Below the pieces are notes generated by a model. The model was not told the origin of the DNA. It ran no database searches and saw only the letters and a program-made list of their open reading frames with translations. Positions 52,344 to 60,688 of a stretch of DNA of 64,000 nucleotides are shown piece after piece. The translations under genes and the position numbers were made by a program. How positions within the stretch are numbered: the stretch's first letter is position 1; each line of letters opens with the position of its first letter. Source of the stretch: Bacteroidales bacterium (GTDB lineage: Bacteria > Bacteroidota > Bacteroidia > Bacteroidales > UBA3824); assembly GCA_017960885.1 (NCBI GenBank), contig JAGCYI010000230.1, positions 17,404-81,403 on the forward strand, read 5' to 3'.

Positions 52344-52374
52344 TTTGCAATAAAAGAAAATCTGCATAACTTTG
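52344..52374 (+). promoter_or_regulatory. Complete Bacteroidetes promoter (rplU-rpmA)
   Basis: TTTG (52344-52347), 19 nt, then TAACTTTG (52367-52374): a textbook match. The transcript would start about 20 nt before the structured leader. Confidence 0.78.
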
Positions 52375-52399
52375 CGCCGAAAAAATTTATACATAATCA

Positions 52400-52452
52400 T
52401 TAGCCAAGGTCAATTACAAGAGATAGTCCGCTGTGGCTACCACCCGAGCTAA
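52400..52452 (+). promoter_or_regulatory. Structured rplU leader, shared with rpsB leader
   Basis: TTAGC (52400-52404) pairs with GCTAA (52448-52452), enclosing CAAGAGA, GTCC, GCTACC and CGAGC in the same order as in the rpsB leader at 33661-33717. In this copy GTGG-CTA-CCAC (52433-52443) forms a small inner hairpin. It lies directly upstream of rplU and probably regulates it. Confidence 0.65.
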
Positions 52453-52467
52453 CAAAATTAAAATAAA

Positions 52468-52779
52468 ATGTACGCAATAGTAGAAATCGCAGGTCAACAG
52501 TTCAAAGTTGAGAAAAGCAAGAAAGTTTATGTGCACCGCCTGCACAGCGAAGAAGGCGAAAACGTTAGTTTCGACAACGTTCTTCTCGTAGACAACGACA
52601 ACGACGTAAAAGTAGGCGCACCTTTCGTATCAGGTGCTAAAGTTGAAGCCAAAGTGCTCAAACACCTCAAAGACGACAAAGTGATCGTTTTCAAGAAAAA
52701 GCGCAGAAAAGGCTACGCCGTTAAGAGAGGTCACCGTCAGTACCTCACACAAATCCTTATCGAAGACATCAACTTTTAA
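52468..52779 (+). CDS. rplU: 50S ribosomal protein L21
   Basis: 103 residues. It binds 23S rRNA domain I. The start YAIVEIAGQQFKVEKSKKVY and the basic motif FKKKRRKGYAVKRGHRQYLT (near 74-93) are the family signature. First gene of rplU-rpmA, with a strong promoter and a structured leader. Confidence 0.98.
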   Translation: MYAIVEIAGQQFKVEKSKKVYVHRLHSEEGENVSFDNVLLVDNDNDVKVGAPFVSGAKVEAKVLKHLKDDKVIVFKKKRRKGYAVKRGHRQYLTQILIEDINF

Positions 52780-52828
52780 TTCTTCGGTAGCAAACTATTT
52801 TATTATTAATCAGAAAAAGTAGAAAGAA

Positions 52829-53101
52829 ATGGCACATAAGAAAGGTGTCGGCAGTTCTCGAAACGGCCGCGAATCGCACAGCAAACGCTTAGGAGTAAAG
52901 AAATTCGGAGGCGAAATCGTTAAAGGCGGAAACATCATCGTTCGCCAGCGCGGAACACAGCACTATCCCGGTGCTAACGTAGGCATGGGTAGAGATTACA
53001 CTCTCTTTGCTCTCGTTGACGGTAAAGTTCAGTTCCAGGTAAAAGGCAAAGACAAGAGCTACGTTAACGTAGTACCTTTGGAAGCCGCTCCCCAAGCATA
53101 A
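52829..53101 (+). CDS. rpmA: 50S ribosomal protein L27
   Basis: 90 residues. Its N-terminus reaches the peptidyl-transferase centre. [20 protein letters not shown] at residues 2-21, then [20 protein letters not shown]. There is no cleavable N-terminal extension of the Firmicutes kind. It lies 49 bp after rplU. A hairpin (53126-53160) with a weak T-tract follows before serS. Confidence 0.98.
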   Translation: MAHKKGVGSSRNGRESHSKRLGVKKFGGEIVKGGNIIVRQRGTQHYPGANVGMGRDYTLFALVDGKVQFQVKGKDKSYVNVVPLEAAPQA

Positions 53102-53125
53102 CGTTTACCAAACGCACAACTTACG

Positions 53126-53163
53126 CTCCCAAGTAGTATGGTTTTCAGGCTGCTTGGGAGTTT
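53126..53163 (+). terminator. Weak hairpin between rpmA and serS
   Basis: CTCCCAAG (53126-53133) pairs with CTTGGGAG (53153-53160), followed by only TTT. It may be a partial terminator or processing site, so serS may be read from the ribosomal operon. Confidence 0.45.
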
Positions 53164-53207
53164 GCATTTAAATATCTGACAACAAAAACAATTAAAAGTA
53201 ACAAACC

Positions 53208-54509
53208 ATGCTTTTAGTAAAGACAATAACCGACAATCCCGAGTTTGTGATTGAGCGTCTCGCTATCAAAAACCGCGACGCAAGAGCAGCAGTGGAAAAA
53301 ATTGTGGAACTCGACCGCCAGAAACGCGAAATCCAGAAACAGATGGAAGACGGCAAGGCCGAGCAAAACAACCTTGCTAAGCAGATTGGCGACCTCTACA
53401 AACAGGGCAAGAAAGACGAGGCTGATGCTATGAAGCAGAAGTCTACCGACCTGAAAAACAAGGTGAAGGAAGATGAGGAAAAATTCGAGGCGTTAGACAA
53501 GGAATTGTTTGACATCTTGGTGACACTCCCCAACCTGCCTTACGAACTCGTTGCGCCCGGCAAGAGCGCCGACGACAACGTGGAGATTCGCCGTGGTGGC
53601 GAAAATCCTGTTTATGAGGGTTTTGAGCCGCTTCCGCACTGGGACCTCGCCAAAAAATACGACATTATCGACTTTGCTACCGGCGTTAAAATCACCGGCG
53701 CGGGCTTCCCGCTCTACAAGGGCAAAGGCGCAAAATTGCAGCGTGCGCTCATCAACTTCTTCTTAGATGAGGCCGGCAAGTCGGGATATTTGGAGGTTGA
53801 ACCCCCTGTACTCGTAAACAAGGATTCTGGATTCGGCACTGGTCAGCTGCCCGACAAAGAGGGTCAGATGTACCACTGCGAGCAAGACGACCTCTATCTC
53901 GTGCCCACAGCCGAAGTTCCCGTAACCAACATATACCGCGATATGATTCTCAACGCCAACCAGTTGCCTATCCGCCACTGCGCCTACACTCCGTGTTTCC
54001 GTCGCGAGGCCGGCAGCTACGGTTCTGACGTTAAGGGTCTCAACCGTTTGCACGAATTCGACAAGGTGGAGCTCGTACAGATCGTTCACCCTGAAAAATC
54101 GTACAAGGCTTTGGAAATCATGGTACTTCACGTAGAAGGCTTGGTTAAGAAACTTGGTCTGCCTTACCGTATCATCCGTCTCTGCGGCGGTGATATGAGC
54201 TTTACATCGGCTATGACTTACGATTTTGAGGTTTGGTGCGCCGCTCAGGGCAAATGGCTCGAGGTAAGCTCGGTATCCAACTTTGAATCTTATCAGGCAA
54301 ACCGATTGAAACTTCGTTTCAAAGAGGACGGCGACAAACGCACAAAGCTCTGCCACACTCTCAACGGCAGCGGTCTTGCATTGCCCCGTATCGTGGCTTC
54401 TATTCTCGAAAACTATCAGAAAGCCGACCGTATCGAAATTCCTGAAGTATTGCGCAAATACACAGGCTTCGACTTTATCGGTGGTGAGGAAGAAGTTGTG
54501 GCTGAATAA
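53208..54509 (+). CDS. serS: Seryl-tRNA synthetase
   Basis: 433 residues, class II synthetase. An N-terminal coiled-coil arm (about 28-105, EIQKQMEDGKAEQNNLAKQIG and on) binds the long variable arm of tRNA-Ser. Core motif 2 is FRREAGSYGSDVKGLNRLHEFDKVE (seen at about 264-288), and motif 3 NGSGLALPRIVASILENYQ near 385. Complete. No promoter is clear in the 106-bp gap after rpmA. Followed by a strong terminator. Confidence 0.97.
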   Translation: MLLVKTITDNPEFVIERLAIKNRDARAAVEKIVELDRQKREIQKQMEDGKAEQNNLAKQIGDLYKQGKKDEADAMKQKSTDLKNKVKEDEEKFEALDKELFDILVTLPNLPYELVAPGKSADDNVEIRRGGENPVYEGFEPLPHWDLAKKYDIIDFATGVKITGAGFPLYKGKGAKLQRALINFFLDEAGKSGYLEVEPPVLVNKDSGFGTGQLPDKEGQMYHCEQDDLYLVPTAEVPVTNIYRDMILNANQLPIRHCAYTPCFRREAGSYGSDVKGLNRLHEFDKVELVQIVHPEKSYKALEIMVLHVEGLVKKLGLPYRIIRLCGGDMSFTSAMTYDFEVWCAAQGKWLEVSSVSNFESYQANRLKLRFKEDGDKRTKLCHTLNGSGLALPRIVASILENYQKADRIEIPEVLRKYTGFDFIGGEEEVVAE

Positions 54510-54529
54510 ATTTTTTCATGAAATTATGC

Positions 54530-54563
54530 GGCACTGAATTTTGTATTCAGTGCCGTTTTTTTT
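54530..54563 (+). terminator. Terminator after serS
   Basis: An 11-bp perfect stem (CGGCACTGAAT, 54530-54540, with 54545-54555) and an eight-T tract that runs into the next promoter element. Confidence 0.9.
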
Positions 54564-54570
54564 ATATTTG
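54563..54570 (+). promoter_or_regulatory. Bacteroidetes -7 promoter element (PfkB kinase)
   Basis: TATATTTG, 32 bp before the ATG at 54603. Confidence 0.55.
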
Positions 54571-54602
54571 CCAAAAAGAAACTTTAATTCTAACGCATTA
54601 GT

Positions 54603-55523
54603 ATGAAAAAATTAGCAGTAGCAGGCAGTCTCGCATTCGACGCCATTGAAACCCCTATGGGCAAGACAGATAAGATTATAGGCGGAGCGTCGCCGTATAT
54701 CGCATTGGCAGCAAGCTATTTTAAGGTGGATGCCGGAATTATTTCAGTAGTGGGAGGTGATTTTCCCGATGAATATTTCGATATTCTTCACTCCAAAAAT
54801 GTGAACACCGATGGCGTGATTGTGGAGAAGAAAGGCAAGACCATGTTCTGGGCTGGCAAATACAATAAGGATATGAACCAGCGCACCACCCTCACCACCG
54901 AACTCAACGTGTTTGCCAATTTTAACCCCGAAGTGCCTCAGCGCTATCAAGATGCCGACGTGCTTATGCTCGGAAATATCACTCCTTCTATTCAGAAGGC
55001 GATTATCGAAAAGATGAGCCGCCGTCCCAAGCTGATAATTATGGACACCATGAACTATTGGATGAACAACACTCCCGACGAGCTTGACGAAACCATCTCG
55101 ATGGTGGATGTGCTGACTATCAACGACGAGGAGGCGCGTCAGCTTTCGGGCGAGTTTGTGCTGCCCACAGCCGCAAAGAAAATACTCGACCGTGGTTTGC
55201 GCTACCTTATTATAAAGAAGGGCGACAACGGCGCGTTGCTGTTCTCAAAAGATGGCAAGATGTTTTTCGCTCCCGCGTTGCCTTTGGAGAATGTTTGCGA
55301 CCCCACAGGCGCAGGCGACAGTTTCGCAGGCGGATTCTCAGGCTATATCGCAGCCAAGGGCAAGACCGATTTTGAAACTGTGAAATCGGCAGTGGTGGCA
55401 GGAAGCATCATGGGCAGTTTCTGCTGCGAGCGTTTCGGCACAGAAAACCTCCAGCTCCTTACCGACGAGATGGTGAAAAAACGTGCCAAGGAGTTTGAAG
55501 AACTCACCAAGTTCAGATTTTAA
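54603..55523 (+). CDS. PfkB-family carbohydrate/nucleoside kinase
   Basis: 306 residues, ribokinase fold. The anion-hole and catalytic motif DPTGAGDSFAGGFSGYI is near residues 236-252 (Asp general base), and the substrate side begins AVAGSLAFDAIETPMGK. The lid motif GGASPYIALAASYF near 27 is like that of sugar or adenosine kinases from Bacteroidetes. The substrate cannot be told from sequence. The family is usually labelled PfkB kinase or sugar kinase. Single gene. Confidence 0.9.
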   Translation: MKKLAVAGSLAFDAIETPMGKTDKIIGGASPYIALAASYFKVDAGIISVVGGDFPDEYFDILHSKNVNTDGVIVEKKGKTMFWAGKYNKDMNQRTTLTTELNVFANFNPEVPQRYQDADVLMLGNITPSIQKAIIEKMSRRPKLIIMDTMNYWMNNTPDELDETISMVDVLTINDEEARQLSGEFVLPTAAKKILDRGLRYLIIKKGDNGALLFSKDGKMFFAPALPLENVCDPTGAGDSFAGGFSGYIAAKGKTDFETVKSAVVAGSIMGSFCCERFGTENLQLLTDEMVKKRAKEFEELTKFRF

Positions 55524-55559
55524 TCTTCCTGGATTATATTAGAATATTGAGGGCGGGCG

Positions 55560-56042
55560 CTAAAAACTATAGTTGGCACCCGCCCTTATCATTGGGTTCT
55601 CGCCGTAAGAATCTTCGTTGAAAAGCAGGTCGTAGGTTACTTCTGCGTACACGCATAGGTCGCCGAAGCATCTGCGGTAGCCTGCGCCCACGGGTAAAGA
55701 GACTTGCCATTTGCGGCCTTCTCCGTTGTAGCGTTTGTAACTCTCTACTTGAAAGCCTCCTACGGCATACAATCCGTCGTAAATATCAAAAGTGGCGTAT
55801 GCCCTTCCGCCGTATGTCGACTGCGGATCGTTGCCTCTGGTCTTGTAGTACGATGCAAACGGAGATATTGCCACTGCAAGTTTTCCGTTTACAAACCTGC
55901 GACCAAATTCAGGTGCTATATTTGCGTAAACTGTTGAGTTCTGGATGTTTACCGATGCGTTGCCGCCAACAAACCACTGCGCCTTGGCTGTGATTGATAA
56001 AGTAATAATGGCTGCTGCTGTTAATAGTATTCTTTTTATCAT
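55560..56042 (-). CDS. Small outer-membrane beta-barrel protein
   Basis: 160 residues with a signal peptide (LLTAAAIITLSITAKA, then QWF). Amphipathic strands with alternating aromatic residues run the length (WFVGGNASVNIQNSTVYANI, YGGRAYATFDIYDGLYAVGG), and it ends in Phe (AGANYSF), as an eight-stranded OmpA/OmpX-type barrel would. It lies 22 bp after the SpoIIE phosphatase gene and may share its transcript. Confidence 0.85.
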   Translation of the reverse strand: MIKRILLTAAAIITLSITAKAQWFVGGNASVNIQNSTVYANIAPEFGRRFVNGKLAVAISPFASYYKTRGNDPQSTYGGRAYATFDIYDGLYAVGGFQVESYKRYNGEGRKWQVSLPVGAGYRRCFGDLCVYAEVTYDLLFNEDSYGENPMIRAGANYSF

Positions 56043-56064
56043 GTTATTAAGGAGTTAGTGTTAA

Positions 56065-58506
56065 TTATTCGTCATCATCGTCGTCGTAGAGCTTCTCTGC
56101 AGTGTCGAATGTAATGCGGATGCCGGCTACGAGTATGTCGTCTACCTGTTCGAGATCGCCTTTCCATTCACGGTGCTTGGTGTCGAAAAACTCAGCCATC
56201 TCGTTGGTGTCTAGTTTCGACGCCTCTACAAGCAATTCTGCAAAATTGCTTCTTCCAAGTTTTTTGCCGTTGACGTGACCGAACTGGTCGGCGTAACCGT
56301 CTGACGACAGCACAATTAAGTCGTTTTCCTTTAAAGGAATGTCGTGGTTGGTGAATGTGAAATCGTCGTCGGCGGCTATGTTGCCAAGTGAGCAACGGTC
56401 GGGAAGCACCTTGATGAGTTCGCCATTGCGCACAATAAACAGCGGTCGGTATGCTCCGGCGTATTGCAGCATGGTGTTGCGTGAGTTTACAATGCAGAAA
56501 CTGAGGTCCATACCGTCGATGCCGCCCACCTTGTCGCTAAGGCTCGACACCGATTCGTGCATCTTGTCGTTGAGCTGTCGGATGATAACGGCTGGCGAAT
56601 CCTCAAGTTTAACAGTGTGGAGAATTTCGTCGAGAAACATCTTGCCCATAAGGCTTACGAATGCGCCCGGAACGCCGTGACCCGCACAGTCGCACAGTGC
56701 GAAGTATTTTCTGCCAAACTTTTGGGTAATCCAGAAAAAGTCGCCGCTGACGATGTCCTTGGGCATATTGAGCATGAATACATGCTTGAAGAAGTGCCTG
56801 AATGAGTTTTCGTCGGGCATGAGGGCTTTTTGGATAATGGAGGCGTATTCGATACTCTTGGTGAGGTCCTTGTTCTTGATGTCGATTTCGTTTCGCTGTT
56901 TAATTATCTCAGATTCAGCGTTTTTCTGGTCAGTAATGTCGGATTCTACTGCAACAATTTGGTTCACGCTTTTACCGTCGTTGTTGAGAATCGGCGTTAG
57001 CGTGGTCTGTAGCCAAACTAAGCGTCCGTCAGCGTTGATATTTGAATGTGAGAAACTTAGGGAGCGGCCTTCTTCGTAAACCTTGCGGTATTTTGCAATT
57101 ACACTTTGGTCTTTAAACACAGTTTCGATGTTAAAGCTATTGTGCATCACATCGTCGAAAGAATATCCGTAAACCTTTGTGTATCCGATGTTTACCCATT
57201 CGAGATTACCGTCGGCGTCGAAAATCGAAACTGCATTGTCGGTGTTTTTTACAGCTACTGATAGTTTTGAAAGTTCGCTGTTGACCTTGGCGACGGTTTC
57301 CTGAGATATTTTCAGGTTGTTGTAGGTCTCTTCCAACTGTGTGCCACGGTCTTCCAAAAGTCGTTTCTGAGTGTTTAACTTGCGGAAAATGTAGAAGTTG
57401 GCGATTGCCGTTTCTACGTACGTGGCAAAGTTGTGGATAATGCTTATGTGATAGTTTGAAAAGTAATTTTGTTCAGGGTTGGTGAGCGACATCACGCCCA
57501 CGGTCATCTCATTGTCGAACAGAGGAATAAAAACCGCCGAGCCGCAGATGTCGGTGTCGGGTTTGAATTCTGGTGCGATGTAGTCGCTAATCTGCTTTTT
57601 GTAATCATCGAGAACAATAGATTTTTGGTTGAGAAAGCTCCAAACGTTCATATTGTCGATGTTGTCTAAGTTGTAACGGGCAAAGGGCATTAGCTCTCCG
57701 TCCATAATAAATGCAGAAAAGTCGATACTATTGTGCACAGCGTTGAAAATGCCTATGCTGAGGTTGTCGGTATGGAAAAAATTGTTTAATTCTCTGTAGC
57801 ATGCAAGCGATATCTCTTTGATAGATAGGTTTTTGATGATGTTTTGACCAGCCGAGCTCAGCATCGAAAGGTCTTTGATTGTTTTGTCGAGCGAATCTTT
57901 TTGGCGTTTCAACTCTTGGTTGGTATCCTCGAGACCGCGTGTGCGCTCGTTGAGAGCTTGCAGCAGTGTGGCTCGTTCGCGGTTGAATGAGCGTTTGTAA
58001 ACATAGACAATAGTGGTGGCTGTGATAGCAATTATCAGAATATAAAGTATATACGCCCATTTTGAACGGAAAAACGGCGGCTTGATTGTGAACTTGTATT
58101 CGGCAATATTGCTTATCACCTCGTCGGAAAACTTTGCACGTACCTTGAACACATAGTTGCCGTCGCGCAGGTTTACAAAGTCGGCTTCGCGGAGGTTCGA
58201 CCACGGTGTCCACGTTTCGTTGTAGTTTTCGAGAAAAGTGCAGTATTCGATTTGTCCCTGACAATTGATGTCGGCTGTTTCGCCCAAAAACACAAACTTG
58301 ATGCTGTTGTGGTCGTAGGGCATTTTTATGTCGGGATTATTCGAGAGCGAATTTAAGTTGTATTCGATAAGCGTGTCGGTGTTGATAATGATCTGTGTAA
58401 TTTTACAGTTAAGGTCGTCGCAAGGCAGTGCCGACACGTCTGCACAACACCAAAAGGTGAGAGCAGCCGTCATCAGTATCCTTATATTACACAGCCATTT
58501 TTTCAT
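56065..58506 (-). CDS. Sensor-type SpoIIE phosphatase (Y_Y_Y/GAF/PAS/PP2C)
   Basis: 813 residues. Signal or anchor helix (about 6-27). Residues 35-145 look like a Y_Y_Y domain (FVLRDGNYVFKVRAKF-type strand set: VNLRDGNYVFKVRA), but the beta-propellers that normally precede it are missing. One transmembrane helix (about 153-172, WAYILYILIIAITATTIVYV), a coiled coil, a GAF-like domain (about 230-375), a PAS domain (about 415-530, DGNLEWVNIGYTKVYGYSF) and a C-terminal SpoIIE/PP2C domain (about 560-790) with CDCAGHGVPGAFVSLMG and SSDGYADQFG. It should dephosphorylate a Ser/Thr protein, classically an anti-anti-sigma factor. The acidic end DDDDDE is unusual. Confidence 0.9.
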   Translation of the reverse strand: MKKWLCNIRILMTAALTFWCCADVSALPCDDLNCKITQIIINTDTLIEYNLNSLSNNPDIKMPYDHNSIKFVFLGETADINCQGQIEYCTFLENYNETWTPWSNLREADFVNLRDGNYVFKVRAKFSDEVISNIAEYKFTIKPPFFRSKWAYILYILIIAITATTIVYVYKRSFNRERATLLQALNERTRGLEDTNQELKRQKDSLDKTIKDLSMLSSAGQNIIKNLSIKEISLACYRELNNFFHTDNLSIGIFNAVHNSIDFSAFIMDGELMPFARYNLDNIDNMNVWSFLNQKSIVLDDYKKQISDYIAPEFKPDTDICGSAVFIPLFDNEMTVGVMSLTNPEQNYFSNYHISIIHNFATYVETAIANFYIFRKLNTQKRLLEDRGTQLEETYNNLKISQETVAKVNSELSKLSVAVKNTDNAVSIFDADGNLEWVNIGYTKVYGYSFDDVMHNSFNIETVFKDQSVIAKYRKVYEEGRSLSFSHSNINADGRLVWLQTTLTPILNNDGKSVNQIVAVESDITDQKNAESEIIKQRNEIDIKNKDLTKSIEYASIIQKALMPDENSFRHFFKHVFMLNMPKDIVSGDFFWITQKFGRKYFALCDCAGHGVPGAFVSLMGKMFLDEILHTVKLEDSPAVIIRQLNDKMHESVSSLSDKVGGIDGMDLSFCIVNSRNTMLQYAGAYRPLFIVRNGELIKVLPDRCSLGNIAADDDFTFTNHDIPLKENDLIVLSSDGYADQFGHVNGKKLGRSNFAELLVEASKLDTNEMAEFFDTKHREWKGDLEQVDDILVAGIRITFDTAEKLYDDDDDE

Positions 58507-58531
58507 GCGGCTAAATTAGTAATTATTTTGC

Positions 58532-59209
58532 TCAATATTGGCAAATTATTTTTGTTAAATCGTTAATGTCTTGACACAAAATCTGTTTATTTAAAAAATT
58601 GTTAAGAACCTCAACCGCCTCGGCTATCTTCCATTTTTCTGCGCTTTTGGGCGCAACGTGGTTCGACGAGGTGCGTATCTCTATCATCGGAACTCCTTGT
58701 AACTGCGCTACATAGTGGAGCGCGGCACTTTCCATCGTCTCTATTTCGGCAGGAAAACGGGTCAACATTTCATCAATATATTCCCTATCCGTGCGGGTTC
58801 GGTTTACAGTGTTGGCGGTGCACATATTTATGCCGAAATGCTGAGCCAAATGCTGAGCCAGGTGGCTGTGTATCACGCCGTTGCTGAACGGAAACTCGTT
58901 GCCAGACATAAATTTTGACCCTACAAGCGGAACGAACTCGCCTTTCACGCCTTCAAATCCTGTGTCGGCAAACCTTGCCTTTTCAACAACATACATCTGC
59001 GGCACCGGATTATCCAAACGATAATCGCCCGCAATGCCTACTGCGAATACTAAGCAATATTCGTGCAAAAGTAGCGTCTTCGTAAGATTATATACGGTAG
59101 AAAAATATCCTACCCCCGTAACGAGCGTGTCAACGGTGTCGGATGGCTTTATCCCCGCTATTTCGCCTTCTGTGGATGCACAAACCAAAACTTTAAGGCA
59201 ATGTTTCAT
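58532..59209 (-). CDS. mqnB: Futalosine hydrolase
   Basis: 225 residues, purine nucleoside phosphorylase-type fold. MqnB cleaves futalosine in the alternative menaquinone pathway. Seen: TGVGYFSTVYNLTK near 31, FAVGIAGDYRL near 54, the catalytic region IETMESAALHYVAQLQGVPM (155-174, with Glu) and IRTSSNHVAPKSAEKWKIAEA near 176. The last segment, with a KSAEKW pattern in place of the MTA/SAH nucleosidase end, favours futalosine hydrolase over MtnN; the two are related and this is not absolute. Its promoter faces that of folE (59241-59262). Confidence 0.85.
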   Translation of the reverse strand: MKHCLKVLVCASTEGEIAGIKPSDTVDTLVTGVGYFSTVYNLTKTLLLHEYCLVFAVGIAGDYRLDNPVPQMYVVEKARFADTGFEGVKGEFVPLVGSKFMSGNEFPFSNGVIHSHLAQHLAQHFGINMCTANTVNRTRTDREYIDEMLTRFPAEIETMESAALHYVAQLQGVPMIEIRTSSNHVAPKSAEKWKIAEAVEVLNNFLNKQILCQDINDLTKIICQY

Positions 59210-59240
59210 TTAATTTTGCATTAGTTAGAAAAAAATGGTT

Positions 59241-59262
59241 TACTTTTGCAATTACAAAAATA
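59241..59262. promoter_or_regulatory. Facing promoters of folE and mqnB
   Basis: TACTTTTG (plus, 59241-59248) for folE, then six bases, then CAAAAATA (59255-59262, TATTTTTG on the minus strand) for mqnB. As at 19373-19391 the two -7 elements point at each other. Confidence 0.55.
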
Positions 59263-59287
59263 ATAAAAAAATACTATTGCCAAAGCG

Positions 59288-59926
59288 ATGATTGATTTTA
59301 TACAACAAGGTCTTTCTCTCGACGAGAAAACCCGCTACGTGAAGGTAGAACGATATAAAGAAGACACCACTCAGACCATTGCCTCGTCGGTGCGCAATAT
59401 GCTTGCAGCCGTGGGCGACGACCCTGAGCGTGAGGGAATTAAGGATACTCCTATGCGTGTGGCCAAGGCTATGCAGTTTTGCACCCAAGGCTACTACACC
59501 GACCCACAAAAAATTCTCGAAGGAGCCATTTTTAAAGAAGATTATTCCCAGATGGTTCTTGTAAAAGATATTGAACTTTATTCGCTTTGCGAGCACCATC
59601 TTCTGCCGTTTTTTGGCAAGGCGCACGTGGCATACGTTCCAAACGGCTGTATAACAGGACTTAGCAAAATTGCCCGAGTGGTTGACGCTTATTCGCGCCG
59701 TCTGCAGGTTCAGGAACGCCTTACAATGCAGATTCGCGACTGTATTCAAAACGCCCTTCACCCTCTCGGAGTGGCAGTGGTGATAGAGGCAAGCCACCTT
59801 TGTATGATGATGCGCGGAGTGCAGAAACAAAATTCTGTTACCACCACATCGGCTTTTACAGGCATTTTTCACAAAAATGTTTCTACCCGCGAAGAATTTT
59901 TGAGGTTGATAGGTAAATTACACTAA
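59288..59926 (+). CDS. folE: GTP cyclohydrolase I
   Basis: 212 residues. It makes 7,8-dihydroneopterin triphosphate from GTP, the first step of folate synthesis. Active-site and zinc motifs: [20 protein letters not shown] near 97 (Cys and His ligands), [20 protein letters not shown] near 126, and [20 protein letters not shown] near 177 with the catalytic Cys upstream in HLCMMMRG. It lies 4 bp before the nucleotidase gene. Confidence 0.97.
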   Translation: MIDFIQQGLSLDEKTRYVKVERYKEDTTQTIASSVRNMLAAVGDDPEREGIKDTPMRVAKAMQFCTQGYYTDPQKILEGAIFKEDYSQMVLVKDIELYSLCEHHLLPFFGKAHVAYVPNGCITGLSKIARVVDAYSRRLQVQERLTMQIRDCIQNALHPLGVAVVIEASHLCMMMRGVQKQNSVTTTSAFTGIFHKNVSTREEFLRLIGKLH

Positions 59927-59930
59927 TTAT

Positions 59931-60635
59931 ATGAAATTCAGCAATATAAAATATCTGTTTTTTGATTGGGACAATACCGTTTGGGATTTTTCGGCCAACT
60001 CTAAACTCGCTATGATTGAGAGTTACGAAAAATACCATTTGGAAAAGCATTTTGGTCCTATCGAAAACTTTTTGCCTGAATATTATATAGTTAACGACGG
60101 TTTGTGGGCCGATTACCGAAACCTGAAAATCACCAAGGAGGAACTTATACGCACCCGTTTTAATCAGACATTCAAAAATCTCGGCTTGGACGATTTTGAA
60201 CTTTCTATGAAAGTAAACGAGGCTTATCTCGACGCCACCACATACAAAAAAGAACTTGTTCCCGGTGCTGAGGAGATGCTTAAAACCTTGAAATCACGTG
60301 GTTACAAACTTTATGTTATCACCAATGGCTTTCTCGAGGTTCAAAAACGCAAAATGCGCAATTCGGGTATTGAACAACTGTTTGATATGTCGATAATTAG
60401 CGATGAGGCGGGAGCATTGAAACCCAGCCGTCAGTTTTTTGACTATGCCTTTGAAAAAACAGGCGCAGTGCCGTCAGAAACCCTCGTGATTGGCGACGAC
60501 CCCGAAGCCGACATCGCCGGCGCTGTGGACTATGGTCTCAAATGCATATTTTTTAATCGGAAACACAAGGAATGTCAATATAAGGTTGACGCCGAAGTGG
60601 CGGAATTAAAGGAAATTACAGATTTGTTGGTATAA
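59931..60635 (+). CDS. YjjG-type HAD pyrimidine nucleotidase
   Basis: 234 residues, HAD superfamily with a C1 helical cap. Motif I is FFDWDNTVWDFSANS (10-24, nucleophile Asp), motif II YVITNGF near 113, motif III KPSRQFF near 159 and motif IV VIGDDPEADIAGA near 182. The DWDNT form with a following WDF is typical of the YjjG/YfnB group, which dephosphorylates non-canonical pyrimidine nucleotides. Paired with folE; it could act in pterin or nucleotide clean-up (inference). Confidence 0.88.
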   Translation: MKFSNIKYLFFDWDNTVWDFSANSKLAMIESYEKYHLEKHFGPIENFLPEYYIVNDGLWADYRNLKITKEELIRTRFNQTFKNLGLDDFELSMKVNEAYLDATTYKKELVPGAEEMLKTLKSRGYKLYVITNGFLEVQKRKMRNSGIEQLFDMSIISDEAGALKPSRQFFDYAFEKTGAVPSETLVIGDDPEADIAGAVDYGLKCIFFNRKHKECQYKVDAEVAELKEITDLLV

Positions 60636-60672
60636 AAAAAAGTGTCCAAAATCTTTGGACACTTTTTTTTTA
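60634..60672. terminator. Bidirectional terminator, nucleotidase / coiled-coil lipoprotein
   Basis: An 11-bp perfect stem (AAGTGTCCAAA, 60640-60650, with 60654-60664), an ATC loop, an A-run before and a T-run after. Confidence 0.92.
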
Positions 60673-60688
60673 ATATTTCTTGTTGATA

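Noticed and set aside
54603..55523. Naming the PfkB protein adenosine kinase
   Set aside because: The catalytic motif is common to many sugar and nucleoside kinases; substrate residues cannot be assigned by eye.
55550..55586. GC-rich hairpin between the PfkB and outer-membrane protein genes
   Set aside because: An 8-bp stem with an inner mismatch, overlapping the coding end of the barrel gene and lacking a T-run on either strand; too weak to call a terminator.
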